A stretch of 64,000 bases of DNA from Pectinophora gossypiella (Eukaryota; Arthropoda; Insecta; Lepidoptera; Gelechiidae). Positions 12,333-22,519 of the stretch are shown one piece after another (within the stretch, counting starts at the first letter, position 1; each line of letters begins with the position of its first letter). The notes under the pieces were generated by a model. That model did not search any database. It was not told the DNA's origin and worked only from the letters and a program-made list of their open reading frames with translations. The DNA is taken from positions 4,665,420-4,729,419 of the forward strand of contig NC_065420.1 in NCBI RefSeq assembly GCF_024362695.1, in the 5' to 3' direction. The position numbers and the translations under genes were made by a program.

Positions 12333-12383
12333 AGTAGGGTCAAATAGGGGAATTCTGATCCAGAATCCTCTATTTGACCCTAC
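12333..12383. repeat. short hairpin repeat
   Basis: About 23-bp arms ('gtagggtcaaataggggaat' and complement). A second copy with a longer loop lies at 12731-12797. Confidence 0.7.
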
Positions 12384-12404
12384 AGTATTTTATCATTTAG
12401 CTTA

Positions 12405-12725
12405 TTATTATTATTGCGTATGGTAGACAGAAATAATATATCCTGCGTGTATCATATATCCAGCTTAAGCTCCCCTAACCAAGTCTCTGCAGCTGCAGCT
12501 CAAATGCAGCTCGGCTATGCCACCTGGGAACCGGTGTAGAGGGCACTCGTTCACTATGTGAGATAGGGTTTGATCTGGGTGACATTCACAGTATGGCGAT
12601 TTCTTTAAGCCACACTTATACATATCATTTAGCTGATAAAAATATTTGTCCTATCTTGTTTTACGGTATAATTCAGTCTGTTTGCATCTGCCGGTTAGAA
12701 TTTTTATAGTTTCTTCGATCATTTT
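12405..12725 (-). pseudogene. LINE ORF2 C-terminal relic
   Basis: Minus-strand translation reads as a LINE polyprotein end: 'ILTGRCKQTELY', then 'YKCGLKKSPYCECH' and 'HIVNECP', a C-x-C...H-x4-C zinc-type tail. An in-frame TAG at 12653-12651 breaks it. It lies between the two hairpin repeats at 12.33 and 12.73 kb. Confidence 0.65.
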
Positions 12726-12730
12726 ATGCT

Positions 12731-12797
12731 GTAGTGTCAAATAGGGGAATTCTGTTTTCGCTCGCATCGTGATCCAGAATCCCCTATTTGACCCTAC
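12731..12797. repeat. short hairpin repeat, second copy
   Basis: Same arms as 12333-12383 but keeping a loop with 'ttttcgctcgcatcgtg'. Confidence 0.7.
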
Positions 12798-13039
12798 TGA
12801 CTGGCACATACATAAACTCAAGCCTATTTCCTACCTGGGTAAGCGGAGACAATGGAATTCCATTTGACTGATGAACTAAAATAAATATGACGAACTATTT
12901 GATGACTATTACGACCTTCAGTTACCTACCTACGTTACTTAGGTACATTTTTTTCGCAATAGTGACGCGATGGACAATGGGCATACAAGAGCAGTTTTAT
13001 TCATGACAATAATCATTTTGGGATTTATATGAGTGGTAG

Positions 13040-13190
13040 GTAGAATGAATAGATAGGCCAGGTCAAGGGTACTCGAAACCGGCGAGCATGAAGTCTATGA
13101 TGATAGTAGTAATCGTAGCAAGTTGAGTTTCGGAGTCTCTGCCTACCCCTACAGGGAATAGGCGTGATCTTATGTATGTATGTAGATAGA
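13040..13190 (+). mobile_element. LINE 3' end fragment
   Basis: Plus frame 'NRSKLSFGVSAYPYRE' then stop and a 'tatgtatgtatg' tail. The 'tctctgcctacccct' module also occurs near 58.68 and 52.87 kb and resembles the C-terminus of an RTE-like LINE. Confidence 0.55.
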
Positions 13191-13408
13191 ATGACAAGTG
13201 TCGCTCGGTCGCACTGAAGCCGCGTCATTTTGTATAGCTTTATGCTATCTTGCAGTGCGGTTGTCGCGCGACAGCAGTGCTACAGCAGCGCGTCTAATTT
13301 GAAAGCACCTTTAGGCACACATTCAGTAATTTAGCGGGCGCATGATTTTTATTTTTTGTTGTTAAATGTAAGATCGCCGGTATCGCTTTGAAAATTGAAT
13401 GATGTATT

Positions 13409-13758
13409 GGCCCCGATTCCTGCAAACAGCTCCTATTTTGTATCCGTCATTTTCTTATCCGCCGAAAAGGATAGCGAGGGATGATTGACAACTGTTAATT
13501 TTAAAATGAATGAGCGAATGAATGAATAAAGTAGGCATCCCGCTGATATTACCTGTTCGACGTGTGCTGTCAACTTAATTCTGTCGGTTTATTGACAATA
13601 TCGGTTAATGTCGGTTGGTTTTTTTTTTACCATTTGGGAGGGCTTTTTTAAATTTCTGTCGTGTGTTCCATTACGCCTGTCGATTGTCCAAAAAAATAAA
13701 AAAAGAAAATGGTATAACTTAAAATAAAATTAGGTAGTGTGTACTGGAATCAGGACCA
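13409..13758. mobile_element. MITE-D copy 2
   Basis: Starts 'ggccccgattcctgca' and ends 'tactggaatcaggacca', with 'cttatccgccgaaaagg' inside. Confidence 0.75.
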
Positions 13759-13861
13759 TTAAATTGCTTGCACTTTGGAACGTGTGACTAATAGCCTACT
13801 CAACGGATTGAATCAGTCGCATCACTAAGTTGTACTAACAACAGTGACTGATACAATCTGG

Positions 13862-13865
13862 GTGC
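13862..13865. repeat. target-site duplication GTGC, left
   Basis: GTGC abuts the left LTR and is repeated at 22769-22772 beyond the right LTR. A 4-bp duplication is usual for Ty3/gypsy integrases. Confidence 0.85.
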
Positions 13866-14114
13866 TATTACGGGGTGGGTCAGGTGATGCTTTTTAAAAA
13901 ACAATTTTATTTACGCTAAAAAGATTTATTTAAAGAAAATGTATTAGAATTATACAAAACGTAGTTGCTATCCGAATTCCAAACCCGAACTAACGATTTC
14001 CCATTGAAATGAAACTTGATGGTTCCGGAGTCCTATTGCATTGACGTCAATGCAATAGGAATTGAGTATGCAGTTTTTATTTTATATGATTACCCTGTAA
14101 TTTAATATATAACA
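13866..14114 (-). repeat. 3' LTR
   Basis: 249 bp, identical by eye to 22520-22768. On the minus strand it runs TGTTAT...GTAATA. It has two AATAAA signals (minus; 13930-13925 and 13911-13906), a TATA-like box at 14086-14081 and a 30-bp palindrome at 14031-14060. Confidence 0.93.
14031..14060. promoter_or_regulatory. 30-bp perfect palindrome with CRE core
   Basis: Perfect dyad centred on 'tgacgtca' (14042-14049), the consensus bound by CREB/ATF bZIP proteins. Duplicated in the other LTR. Confidence 0.7.
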
Positions 14115-14133
14115 ACCCCCCGAATAAGATCGA
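14115..14133 (-). other. candidate polypurine tract
   Basis: The minus strand has a GGGGGG run directly before the 3' LTR, the position of plus-strand priming. It is short for a polypurine tract. Confidence 0.5.
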
Positions 14134-14258
14134 ACATCACCCTTAAAATGATGTGAGATTAAAATCAGATCGAACTTGGATTTCGGTTACATTATATTAA
14201 AAATTACTATATTAATAATAAGTTCTTATCGACGAAAATAATAAGTATGAATTTGAAG

Positions 14259-16161
14259 TTAAGGTGAGTGTTTTTGAGATGCAAGGATTATATTCCTTTT
14301 GACTGCGACTGGTGTCCTTATCTCATCTTCCGTGTCTGAGAAAGATTCCTGCACATTCGACATCACTACGGTCTGTGCTACTGGTCTGTTAGAACTATTT
14401 TTATTGTGACATTGGTTAAATATCTGGACTAAGCATGTGGAAGGATTATTTCGACACAGACGTTTTCTACATCTATAAAGTAAATACAACAAAAATATTA
14501 TTCCTAGGACATAGCTTAACGATATATAATGAATGCCATACTTTTGCATATGAGTTGGACTTTCGATACTATTTAATTCCTTTTCCAGGTAATCTAAATG
14601 CACACTAGCATGTAACAGTGAATCTAAGTTATCAATATTTGTAAGCTTATTATAAGGTAATTTTGACAATGTTTTGTTCAGTTTAGTCCTTTCACAACAA
14701 TCATCGAGTATTATGTTAAAGTCAGAAATTGAGTTTGTTACATTGGAAATGTAGTTTTCAGTAATAGGATCAAATTGTAAAGTTTTGTAAAAAGCTTTAC
14801 AGTTTTTTGGCAATTTTAAAATACCAATAGAAAACAAAATTTCATCATAACTGATAGGGTTGTTCTTACAAGTGATATGGCATTTGCCTGGTTCGGATTG
14901 GGCAAAGAGCCACCTATTATTACTTATCTTATGAAAAATATCTACATGTCCATGTAACAATTTAACTTCACAAGAATCGGGTAAATTTTGTACTACTTCG
15001 GTGATTAAGGTTGTTTCACACGTAGGATTCGCAATTGTCGAATATACGTTCGTTAACACGCACACGTAACACTTGCCACTGATCACTTTACACTTCTCAA
15101 TATCTTTTATCGGTGAATAAAACATATGATCAGCTGTAATTGCTACATAAGAACTTGTAGGTGCAATAAGTACAAAAGTATCTGGTTTTGAAACGTCGTA
15201 AGGAACGGGTAAAGGGATTATATTAAATAGATTATAGGTTTGAGGTAAGACGAGCGGTATCTTGATTAACATAACTATTCTGTTAAGGTGATAATAACAA
15301 ACGAGTTTAGAAATGTCTAATAGCTGATGAATGTTTTGTAGAGTTAGTGATACTGCCAACTCATGGTTTTTAGGAAGAGCATTCCTATGCTTATCTAACT
15401 CGTTATACAATTGATAAGGGCTAAGCACAGTAGGATGTAATATATTTTGCTTTGCAAAAAGGATAGCATTATTTACATCATCTATATCGAAAGATAATGT
15501 TAAAATTATAGCTTCTAAAGAATTGAATAAAGAACTTAATTGAGATTTTATTTCTAGCTTATCGTTAGAGTTACTAATCTTATTTAGCATATTATTCACG
15601 GTGTCCATATTCTTAAGTAGGTTTTGTTCGTTTTCATTGACCTTAGACATAGAATTATTAAAATTTGAAATAGTTGACTTAATTACATGTATATTGTCTT
15701 TCATTAGGTAAGACAACTGTTTTTCGTCTGTCTGTACCTGGTCAATTGCGTCAGTGAATTTAATCGCATCTTCATTGTCTAAAGTGCCGAAAAAGGTTTT
15801 CAGGATGGAGCCCCCAAAATCAATGAGACCTCGTTTTTGACGTCGGGGTTGTTCATCGACAAGTAAGTATGATATAGAAGAAAATTTATTGACATTAGTT
15901 ATATGTTGATTATGTAAAGCAGACAGAGAGTTAGTACAATCTGTTTTTAACTTTGACGATGAAAACGAATTGCAAAACAAATTTACTCTTTCGAATAAGA
16001 ACTCCGCTTTATCTAAATTAGGTTTAATATGACTTATATCTAAATACGTAACGACATTCCATTCGCCGTTAGTGAATTTGACATCTAGAAGTTTGTCGAA
16101 GAAAAGTCCAGGACTATCTCGGATTTGTGAAACGAATTCACAAATAACCGGTGGTGCGGCC
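14259..16161 (-). CDS. env: errantivirus env-like (baculovirus F-like) glycoprotein
   Basis: Long frame for a class I-type fusion envelope: a polybasic furin-type site at residues 46-50 (counting the codon at 15980-15978 as 1), a glycine- and phenylalanine-rich segment just after it, a long heptad-like region, many Asn-X-Ser/Thr sites, one membrane segment near residues 480-501 and a ~70-residue tail. The frame has no upstream ATG and stays open into the pol 3' end until TAA at 16223-16221. A pyrimidine-rich AG acceptor at 16163-16162 (minus) suggests expression from a spliced mRNA, as in gypsy. I chose 16161 as the exon start; donor not determined. No disruption seen. Confidence 0.82.
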
Positions 16162-16188
16162 CTGGAATAGATAGAGACGCGCGTTATG

Positions 16189-19100
16189 TTACGGTGATAA
16201 CGTTTGATCAGCTGCGAGTTTTATTTCGTCATAGTGATGACGTACATGTTTTCTATTTATAAGTAATGTGACGGTGTGGTGTCCATTTAGCTTAATGATT
16301 TGAAAAGGACCTTTCCACACCGGTGATAAGGCTTTATTTTGTTTGTGATGGCATTTAATGTATACCATATCGCCAATTTTATAAGTTGTAGGTTTAGTAC
16401 GTGAATCATAATAGTTTTTTGAGCGTTCTTTTGAAGATATAATGTTTTCTTTAGCTTTTTGTCGGCTGTAACATAGGCGATAATTAAGGGCTCTGACGTA
16501 GTCGGTGTATGTATTATTATCTAGAGAGTCAATACTACTCGGGATATAAGGTTTAAAACCCAGCAAAAGTTCCATAGGCGAGAATCCTGTGGTGCTATGG
16601 ACGTTTGTGTTATACGCAATCATAGCGGTAGGTAAATACAGATTCCACGTGTGCTGGTTTTCTCCAATGTAAGATCTTAAATACTCTTTAAGAGTCGAGT
16701 GGCTCCTCTCTAGAGCACCACATGTTTGAGGGTGATAAGGAGATGCATATATATGCTTTATACCGAACAACTTTTCTAATTGCTTAAATACATCAGAGCA
16801 AAAGTTAGTTCCCTGATCTGTGACTATCATTTTGGGAATACCTATGTGAGATATATACCGAACGAATAATCTGGCCGTTTCCTCGGCCGAGCATGTTTGC
16901 AATGGATAAGCCTGTGAATATTTAGTCAGGTCGTCTTGCAGTGTAAGAATGAATTTGAACTTATGTTCATGAGTTTCAGGGAGAGGACCGACTAAATCTA
17001 GGAAGACCTTTTCGTTAGGCCTTGTGGCAGTCGATGTTATTATCATCGGTGCACGATTCATTTGGCGCAAAGGCTTATTTATTTGACACGAGCGACAATT
17101 TTTTACATAATCATCAATATCTTGGCGCATGTTTTTCCACCAGTATTGAGATTTGATTCGATCAAACATGCGAGATACGCCGGGGTGTCCGGCTGAGACA
17201 GAATCGTGATTTTCTTTTAAAATGTTTTTGACTTCACTAGGAGTAGGATATAGTATTGAATTTCGATAGATATTTACTTTGATTCCCGTATCATGGAATA
17301 GAAAAGATAGAATGTTGTAAATTTTAGTGTAAACTATTTTGTTAAAAGGATCGGAAAAATCTGAGATTGCGAATTCCTTTTCCTCCAAATACCAGTATTT
17401 GATCATATCTCTGTATTCGCGTAAGACATTGAATATATCCTTATAAGATATTTCGTCATAGTGATTGAGACGAATAAATAGATGAGTAAAGACATGTTTA
17501 TCATTACTTGTGGAATAATAAGTGTTAAGTTCACGATCGATGTCTCGGATATTTGGTTCGCTTGTGGAGGAATTGATGATTTCTGTACAGTATGGGACAG
17601 ATTCATCTAAGTCAATTGACGTTGGATAAGCTATCAGTTTACACTTAGCTTTAAGTAGAGATTGATTGTGTTCTTCAATGATTGTATTATAAGATACGTC
17701 TGGCTGACGGTTTATTTGTAAGAATTGTTCATAAGTTTCGGAAATAGAAGGACTCGGGTCATCGGACACGCGAGGTGATGAATTAGTAGAATTAGAATTA
17801 GAATTAGAAGGATTACGAGTTGAATCGGGATCTCCAAAATCATTTAGAGTGTTGACAGGGCAACGAGATAAAGCGTCTGCATTACAATTAAGTTTCCCTT
17901 GTTTATAAATGATTTCGTAGTCGTACTCCTCCAATTTTAGGCGCCACCTTATTAATCTAGAACCAGGGTCCTTGACATTAAAAAGCCATACAAGTGGCCT
18001 ATGATCGGTGACGATTTTAAATTTTCGACCATATAAGTAAGGTCGGAAGGTCTTCACTCCGAAAAGGATAGCTAGAAGTTCTTTTTCTATTGTGGAGTAA
18101 TTACCTTCGGCCTTATTGAGTGTTCGAGACGCATAGGCAATGGGTTTATCCTTACCTATGTCGCCTTGCGATAACACGGCTCCGACAGCGTAGTTGGAAG
18201 CGTCGGTAGTGAGAATAAATGGTTCGTTAAAATTCGGATATTGGAGGAGGGGCGCAGATGTTAGTTTATTTTTTAGAATATCGAAAGATTGTTGTTGGTC
18301 GTATGACCATTTAAATTCTGCGTCCTTTTTAAGAAGGGAAGTTAAGGGTTTGGTGATTTTGGAGAAGTTCTCGATAAATCGTCGGTAGTAACCAACGAGG
18401 CCAAGAAAAGATTTAATGTCTTTGGCATTCCTTGGAATAGGGAAGTCTGTGACTGCCTTGATTTTATCGGGATTAGGTGACACACCTTTATCCGTGATTA
18501 TATGGCCTAGATAAGCGACCTCGCGACGTAAGAATTCGCATTTATCTGGCTGTAGTTTTAGATTAAATTGACGAAGTCGGTCGAACACGAGTTTTAGTTT
18601 TTGAATGTGTGAATCGAGATCATGAGAATAGATTATGCAGTCATCGAGATAAATATAGCAATGTAAACCCTGGAGCCCTGTTAGAACAGTGTTCATCAAT
18701 CTTTGAAATGTTGAAGGGGCATTTTTCAGCCCGAAGGGCATACGGGTGAATTCATAATGTCCTGAAGTGCCATTTGTGATGACGGTGAAGCCGGTTTTCT
18801 CAGCGTCTTCCTTTTTAAGTTTTATTTGATGGAAGCCGCTGACGAGATCAAGTGTCGTAAAATACTTGGAGTGACCTAATTGATCGAGGATGTCCGTTAT
18901 TAACGGAAGTGGGTAGATCTCGGTAACGGTTGCGTCATTAAGCTTACGATAGTCAATGACTATCCTCCACTTTTGTTTCCCTGACGCGTCCTTCTTTTTA
19001 GGGACTACCCAAACTGGAGCACTCCAAGGTGACATTGAAGGACGAATGATATTTTGTTCTAACATTGTTTTGATTTGGCCTTCAACTTCATCCTTATGGC

Positions 19101-20826
19101 ATTCGGGAAAACGATAGGATTTTACATGGACAGGAGCAGAGTCCTTTGTATTGATTGAATGTTCCAGTGCACTAGTGAAAGATAATGGTTCTCCCTCCAG
19201 ATGAAAGATATCTGTGTACTGAGAACAACATTCAAGTAGACGTTTGGATTCCTCATTATTAAGATGATTTGCTCGTATAAGATCGAGGACTTGTTGATTC
19301 CTATCGGAATGTAAAACGTGGACATTGTAAATGTCTTTAAAATTATCATGAGATGATATTTGTGTTGAAGACTGCTTATCATATGGAGTGAGATTCACGC
19401 GGTAATCTCGAATGATGATCTCTGATTCAGTAGTATTTAGAACAGATAAGTTAACTCGACCATTGGGTTTGAGAAGAACGATACAATTTGCAATATATAC
19501 GCCGTCCGAAATAAAATGGTCAAGGACCAAACTTTCTTTAAGATTTTCGTACTCCTTTAGATCATTAGAAATTGAGCATTCGATTATGGCTTCTGATCGC
19601 GGAGGAATGGCATATGTGGGCCGATTGAAGCGGATTGGTAGAGAATGACCTCGCATATACAAACAGTTGCGAGAATATCTAATATCGACATCTAAAGTTT
19701 TAAGAAAGTCGTTGCCTAATATGCCATCGTAATTTAATTGAACATTGTCACTAATAGCATGAAACTTGAAATCGAAAGTTATAGTGGAAGGATTTTCGGA
19801 TGACGTAATGCAATTGAAATTGATTTGGAATGACCCTAAGGTTTCACAATATGAGTCATCATCGCTAAGTCCCTTTAATTTAATTTTTTCGTTGGATAGT
19901 GAAGGTTTATTCGTAAAGTTTGCTAGTTTAGCTATGCTGACGGTTGAACCGGTGTCGATTAAGAAACATAAAGGGTGTTCCGCATAATTTGTTTTTAATA
20001 ATATATGCGGTAATGAGATTTTATGTGAAATTGTGTTTACTTTATATATAGTATTGTTTTCCGACGAAGTAGAGATAGAACTCATAGGACCTTCACTATT
20101 TTGAGAGTTTTCAGGATTTAGCAATGGATGACTATTTTGACTCAACGAAACAGTGTCTCTCGTAATATGAGAGGGTTGAGATTTAAGGGCTGCAATATTT
20201 TTATTGCGACTCAACGAAACAGTGTCTCTCGTAATATGAGAGGGTTGAGATTTAAGGGATGCAACATTTTTATTGCGACTCAACGAAACAGTGTCTCTCG
20301 TAATATGAGAGGGTTGAGATTTAAGGGATGCAATATTTTTATTGCGACTCAACGATACAGAGTCTCTCATATGAGAGGGTTGAGATTTAAGGGGTGCAAT
20401 ATTTTTATTGCGACTCAACGATACAGAGTCTCTCGTATGAGAGGGTTGAGGTTTAAGGGGTGCAATTTTTTTATTGCGACTCAACGATACAGAGTCTCTC
20501 GTATGAGAGGGTTGAGATTTAAGGGGTGCAATATTTTTATTGCGACTCAACGATACAGAGTCTCTCGTAAGAGAGGGTTGAGATTTAAGGGGTGCAATAT
20601 TTTTATTGCGACTCAACGATACAGAGTCTCTCGTATGAGAGGGTTGAGATAGAGATTTTGAATTAGATTGGCTCTTAGATACAGTGACTCTCTTTGGAGA
20701 GTTTTGAGCACAGGCTTTAGCATAACTTAAGGAAGCAGTGACACGAGAGGATTTAGCATTTACTTTTGTGTCTAAACGAGCAGAATTACGTCGACACGTG
20801 TCCGTAATTCTGTTTACTAGTTTAAA
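16189..20826 (-). CDS. pol: Pol polyprotein (PR-RT-RNaseH-IN), by -1 frameshift
   Basis: About 1545 codons open from the slippery site. Numbering from the codon at 20616: 22/23-residue tandem repeats to about residue 158, aspartic protease DTG at 221-223, RT with YLDD at 656-659 (18651-18640), RNase H near 800, and integrase with an HHCC zinc domain, DDE residues (second D and E near 1265 and 1300) and a basic C-terminal region. The frame is -1 relative to gag and overlaps it at 20826-20817. Its 3' end overlaps the env frame. No stop or frameshift inside. The Ser/Lys-rich repeat leader before the protease is unusual for the family. Confidence 0.93.
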   Translation of the reverse strand, partial: FKLVNRITDTCRRNSARLDTKVNAKSSRVTASLSYAKACAQNSPKRVTVSKSQSNSKSLSQPSHTRDSVSLSRNKNIAPLKSQPSLTRDSVSLSRNKNIAPLKSQPSHTRDSVSLSRNKKIAPLKPQPSHTRDSVSLSRNKNIAPLKSQPSHMRDSVSLSRNKNIASLKSQPSHITRDTVSLSRNKNVASLKSQPSHITRDTVSLSRNKNIAALKSQPSHITRDTVSLSQNSHPLLNPENSQNSEGPMSSISTSSENNTIYKVNTISHKISLPHILLKTNYAEHPLCFLIDTGSTVSIAKLANFTNKPSLSNEKIKLKGLSDDDSYCETLGSFQINFNCITSSENPSTITFDFKFHAISDNVQLNYDGILGNDFLKTLDVDIRYSRNCLYMRGHSLPIRFNRPTYAIPPRSEAIIECSISNDLKEYENLKESLVLDHFISDGVYIANCIVLLKPNGRVNLSVLNTTESEIIIRDYRVNLTPYDKQSSTQISSHDNFKDIYNVHVLHSDRNQQVLDLIRANHLNNEESKRLLECCSQYTDIFHLEGEPLSFTSALEHSINTKDSAPVHVKSYRFPECHKDEVEGQIKTMLEQNIIRPSMSPWSAPVWVVPKKKDASGKQKWRIVIDYRKLNDATVTEIYPLPLITDILDQLGHSKYFTTLDLVSGFHQIKLKKEDAEKTGFTVITNGTSGHYEFTRMPFGLKNAPSTFQRLMNTVLTGLQGLHCYIYLDDCIIYSHDLDSHIQKLKLVFDRLRQFNLKLQPDKCEFLRREVAYLGHIITDKGVSPNPDKIKAVTDFPIPRNAKDIKSFLGLVGYYRRFIENFSKITKPLTSLLKKDAEFKWSYDQQQSFDILKNKLTSAPLLQYPNFNEPFILTTDASNYAVGAVLSQGDIGKDKPIAYASRTLNKAEGNYSTIEKELLAILFGVKTFRPYLYGRKFKIVTDHRPLVWLFNVKDPGSRLIRWRLKLEEYDYEIIYKQGKLNCNADALSRCPVNTLNDFGDPDSTRNPSNSNSNSTNSSPRVSDDPSPSISETYEQFLQINRQPDVSYNTIIEEHNQSLLKAKCKLIAYPTSIDLDESVPYCTEIINSSTSEPNIRDIDRELNTYYSTSNDKHVFTHLFIRLNHYDEISYKDIFNVLREYRDMIKYWYLEEKEFAISDFSDPFNKIVYTKIYNILSFLFHDTGIKVNIYRNSILYPTPSEVKNILKENHDSVSAGHPGVSRMFDRIKSQYWWKNMRQDIDDYVKNCRSCQINKPLRQMNRAPMIITSTATRPNEKVFLDLVGPLPETHEHKFKFILTLQDDLTKYSQAYPLQTCSAEETARLFVRYISHIGIPKMIVTDQGTNFCSDVFKQLEKLFGIKHIYASPYHPQTCGALERSHSTLKEYLRSYIGENQHTWNLYLPTAMIAYNTNVHSTTGFSPMELLLGFKPYIPSSIDSLDNNTYTDYVRALNYRLCYSRQKAKENIISSKERSKNYYDSRTKPTTYKIGDMVYIKCHHKQNKALSPVWKGPFQIIKLNGHHTVTLLINRKHVRHHYDEIKLAADQTLSP
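20148..20650 (-). repeat. 66/69-bp tandem repeat coding 22/23 residues
   Basis: About eight head-to-tail units within pol, each coding 'SRNKNIAPLKSQPSHTRDS' plus a few residues. The three units nearest the protease have an extra codon (ITRD for TRD). All units keep the frame, so copy number can vary without breaking Pol. Confidence 0.9.
20781..20826 (-). promoter_or_regulatory. -1 ribosomal frameshift signal
   Basis: On the minus strand the heptamer TTTAAAC (20826-20820) sits in gag phase as T-TTA-AAC, directly before the gag TAG. A 7-nt spacer leads to a perfect 10-bp stem (20812-20803 with 20790-20781) and a 12-nt loop holding the palindrome GACACGTGTC. Slip to TTT-AAA enters the pol frame exactly. 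Confidence 0.88.
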
Positions 20827-21749
20827 TTATCGTTATCACATAGTTCGCACGGGCCATCCGAGTTGTTATACGACTCCGGCTCCGATTGCGCTTCGTCCGC
20901 AACATGATTTATAGGAGCCGTGGGATTGTTGTTTTGATAATTAGAATTTCGTTTGGAATTATTATGTTTTCGTTTAAAACATTCCGAAATATCATGGCCC
21001 GGGTTTTTACAATATCTACAATTTTTTTGTGATATCGAATTTTGTTGCGATGATATAGAATTTTGAAAGTTGCGTTTTGGTTTGGAGATACCTTCCGAAT
21101 GAGAATGAGCTTGCTTGTTACGATTAACCTTGTACACGAGGTTTTCAAGCTTCTCTTCTTCGAGAGCTATGTTGATGGCATCGTTCAATGACCTCGGTTC
21201 TCGGCATCGAACGATTGTGCTCAATCGTGGTGATAATCCTAAATTGAACGTAAACAAGGCAAGGTCTTCGGTCATAGCGAGTCGACCGACGAGCTCCTTT
21301 TTTAGGGAAGCTGAATTGTGTATCTCCGATTGCAAGGATGTTAAGCAGCTTTCGATACGCAAAGCGAATTGTGCAACAGTTTCGTTAAATTGTTGTTTAC
21401 ATGATTGAAGATCTAACAACAGATGATTATAATGCTTCCTTTCTCCAAAGTTTTGGTTTAAGAATAACTTTAATTCGTCAAATGTTTCAAACACTTTGTT
21501 AGAACATGCTACCTGTGCTTTGCCTTCTAATTTAGCTATAATATATTTTAATAATATTATTTTCTGACAAGGTGAAGCCAGATCAAGAGCATTTTGACAA
21601 TTTGTCAGAAATGCGGTTAGGGTTTCTCGATCACCCTTATATGGATTAATGAAATTACAGAGAACCTGCAGAGGACAAGGTTCAGATATGAGAATTTCAG
21701 GAACCTTCTTCGAAGCTGAAGGAGTTGATGGAGGTTTGCTTTCCGCCAT
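20817..21749 (-). CDS. gag: Gag capsid/nucleocapsid protein
   Basis: 310 residues starting at ATG 21749-21747 and ending at TAG 20819-20817. An N-terminal helical retrotransposon capsid-like region is followed by a basic linker and one CCHC zinc knuckle (C244, C247, H252, C257) typical of nucleocapsid RNA binding. The acidic C-terminal end has a second Cys pair (CELC). It would assemble particles and package genomic RNA. Pol follows in the -1 frame at the slippery site. The frame is intact. Confidence 0.9.
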   Translation of the reverse strand: MAESKPPSTPSASKKVPEILISEPCPLQVLCNFINPYKGDRETLTAFLTNCQNALDLASPCQKIILLKYIIAKLEGKAQVACSNKVFETFDELKLFLNQNFGERKHYNHLLLDLQSCKQQFNETVAQFALRIESCLTSLQSEIHNSASLKKELVGRLAMTEDLALFTFNLGLSPRLSTIVRCREPRSLNDAINIALEEEKLENLVYKVNRNKQAHSHSEGISKPKRNFQNSISSQQNSISQKNCRYCKNPGHDISECFKRKHNNSKRNSNYQNNNPTAPINHVADEAQSEPESYNNSDGPCELCDNDNLN

Positions 21750-22500
21750 TATAAGAGGTAAGTAAGTGCGTAAGTATGTAAATAGGATTTAGGTAAGTAT
21801 TAGGGTTAGATTATTATTTTAGATTTTGGATTATTAAGACAGGTAATATAATAGGAGATATTTAGGAATCGACTAAGTGATACAAAATTTAGAATGTTAA
21901 GATTAATTAAAAGAGAGTGGCGAAGCAATTACAGTGAATCAAATATTTTACTCACATTAACACCAGCGCGAACACCACGTTGTAAATCTTCATTTCCAGC
22001 GAAATCAGGATACGTGCAGGAAAGCGGCAGCGAGGTGACGGCGGCGGCAGCGCAGCGGCAGGAAAAATATATGACGGCGATCGACTGGCAGGCTTACTCT
22101 GACAGTTTTGTTGTTGACCCCAGGATGTAGTCTCGGTGGTCCACCAGCAGGCTTCTCGAAGTAAGGCTTACTGTCGTGGTTAGACCTCCAGATAGACGGC
22201 GAGTATCGGCGAGCTGATGCGGGGAAGGTAGACTGTCGCCGTTTAACCGTACTTATTAATTCGACGGTGAGTTAGAAGATTTTGAGGAGTTTGACGAAGT
22301 GACGAAAATAACTTGAGAACTTGGAAGTCACTCCGGAGTCGGGTTGGCGATGACGAGCGGACAGGAATAGCGTATTAGTTTATAAGTTTGTAATTTCACA
22401 GACACATCACCAATGTTCCACACAATTTTATGAGATTCGTTTACGCGAACGCGTTATGGAATACCAGGAATCGACGAAGAAACGGCAAAAATTCACTGGT
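21750..22500 (-). other. untranslated leader of the element
   Basis: About 750 nt between primer site and gag ATG. It would hold packaging signals and the env splice donor. GTAAGC sites occur on the minus strand near 22094 and 22170, but I cannot pick one. Confidence 0.6.
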
Positions 22501-22518
22501 ATCCCACTTCTGACACCA
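22501..22518 (-). other. tRNA-Leu primer-binding site
   Basis: Minus-strand 'tggtgtcagaagtgggat' lies one base inside the 5' LTR. Its complement ends like insect tRNA-Leu (…cccacttctgaca plus CCA), matched from memory of that tRNA family. Confidence 0.75.
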
Positions 22519-22519
22519 C

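Noticed and set aside
20128..20652. 174-codon plus-strand frame
   Set aside because: It is the complement of the tandem repeats inside pol; openness follows from the repeat unit.
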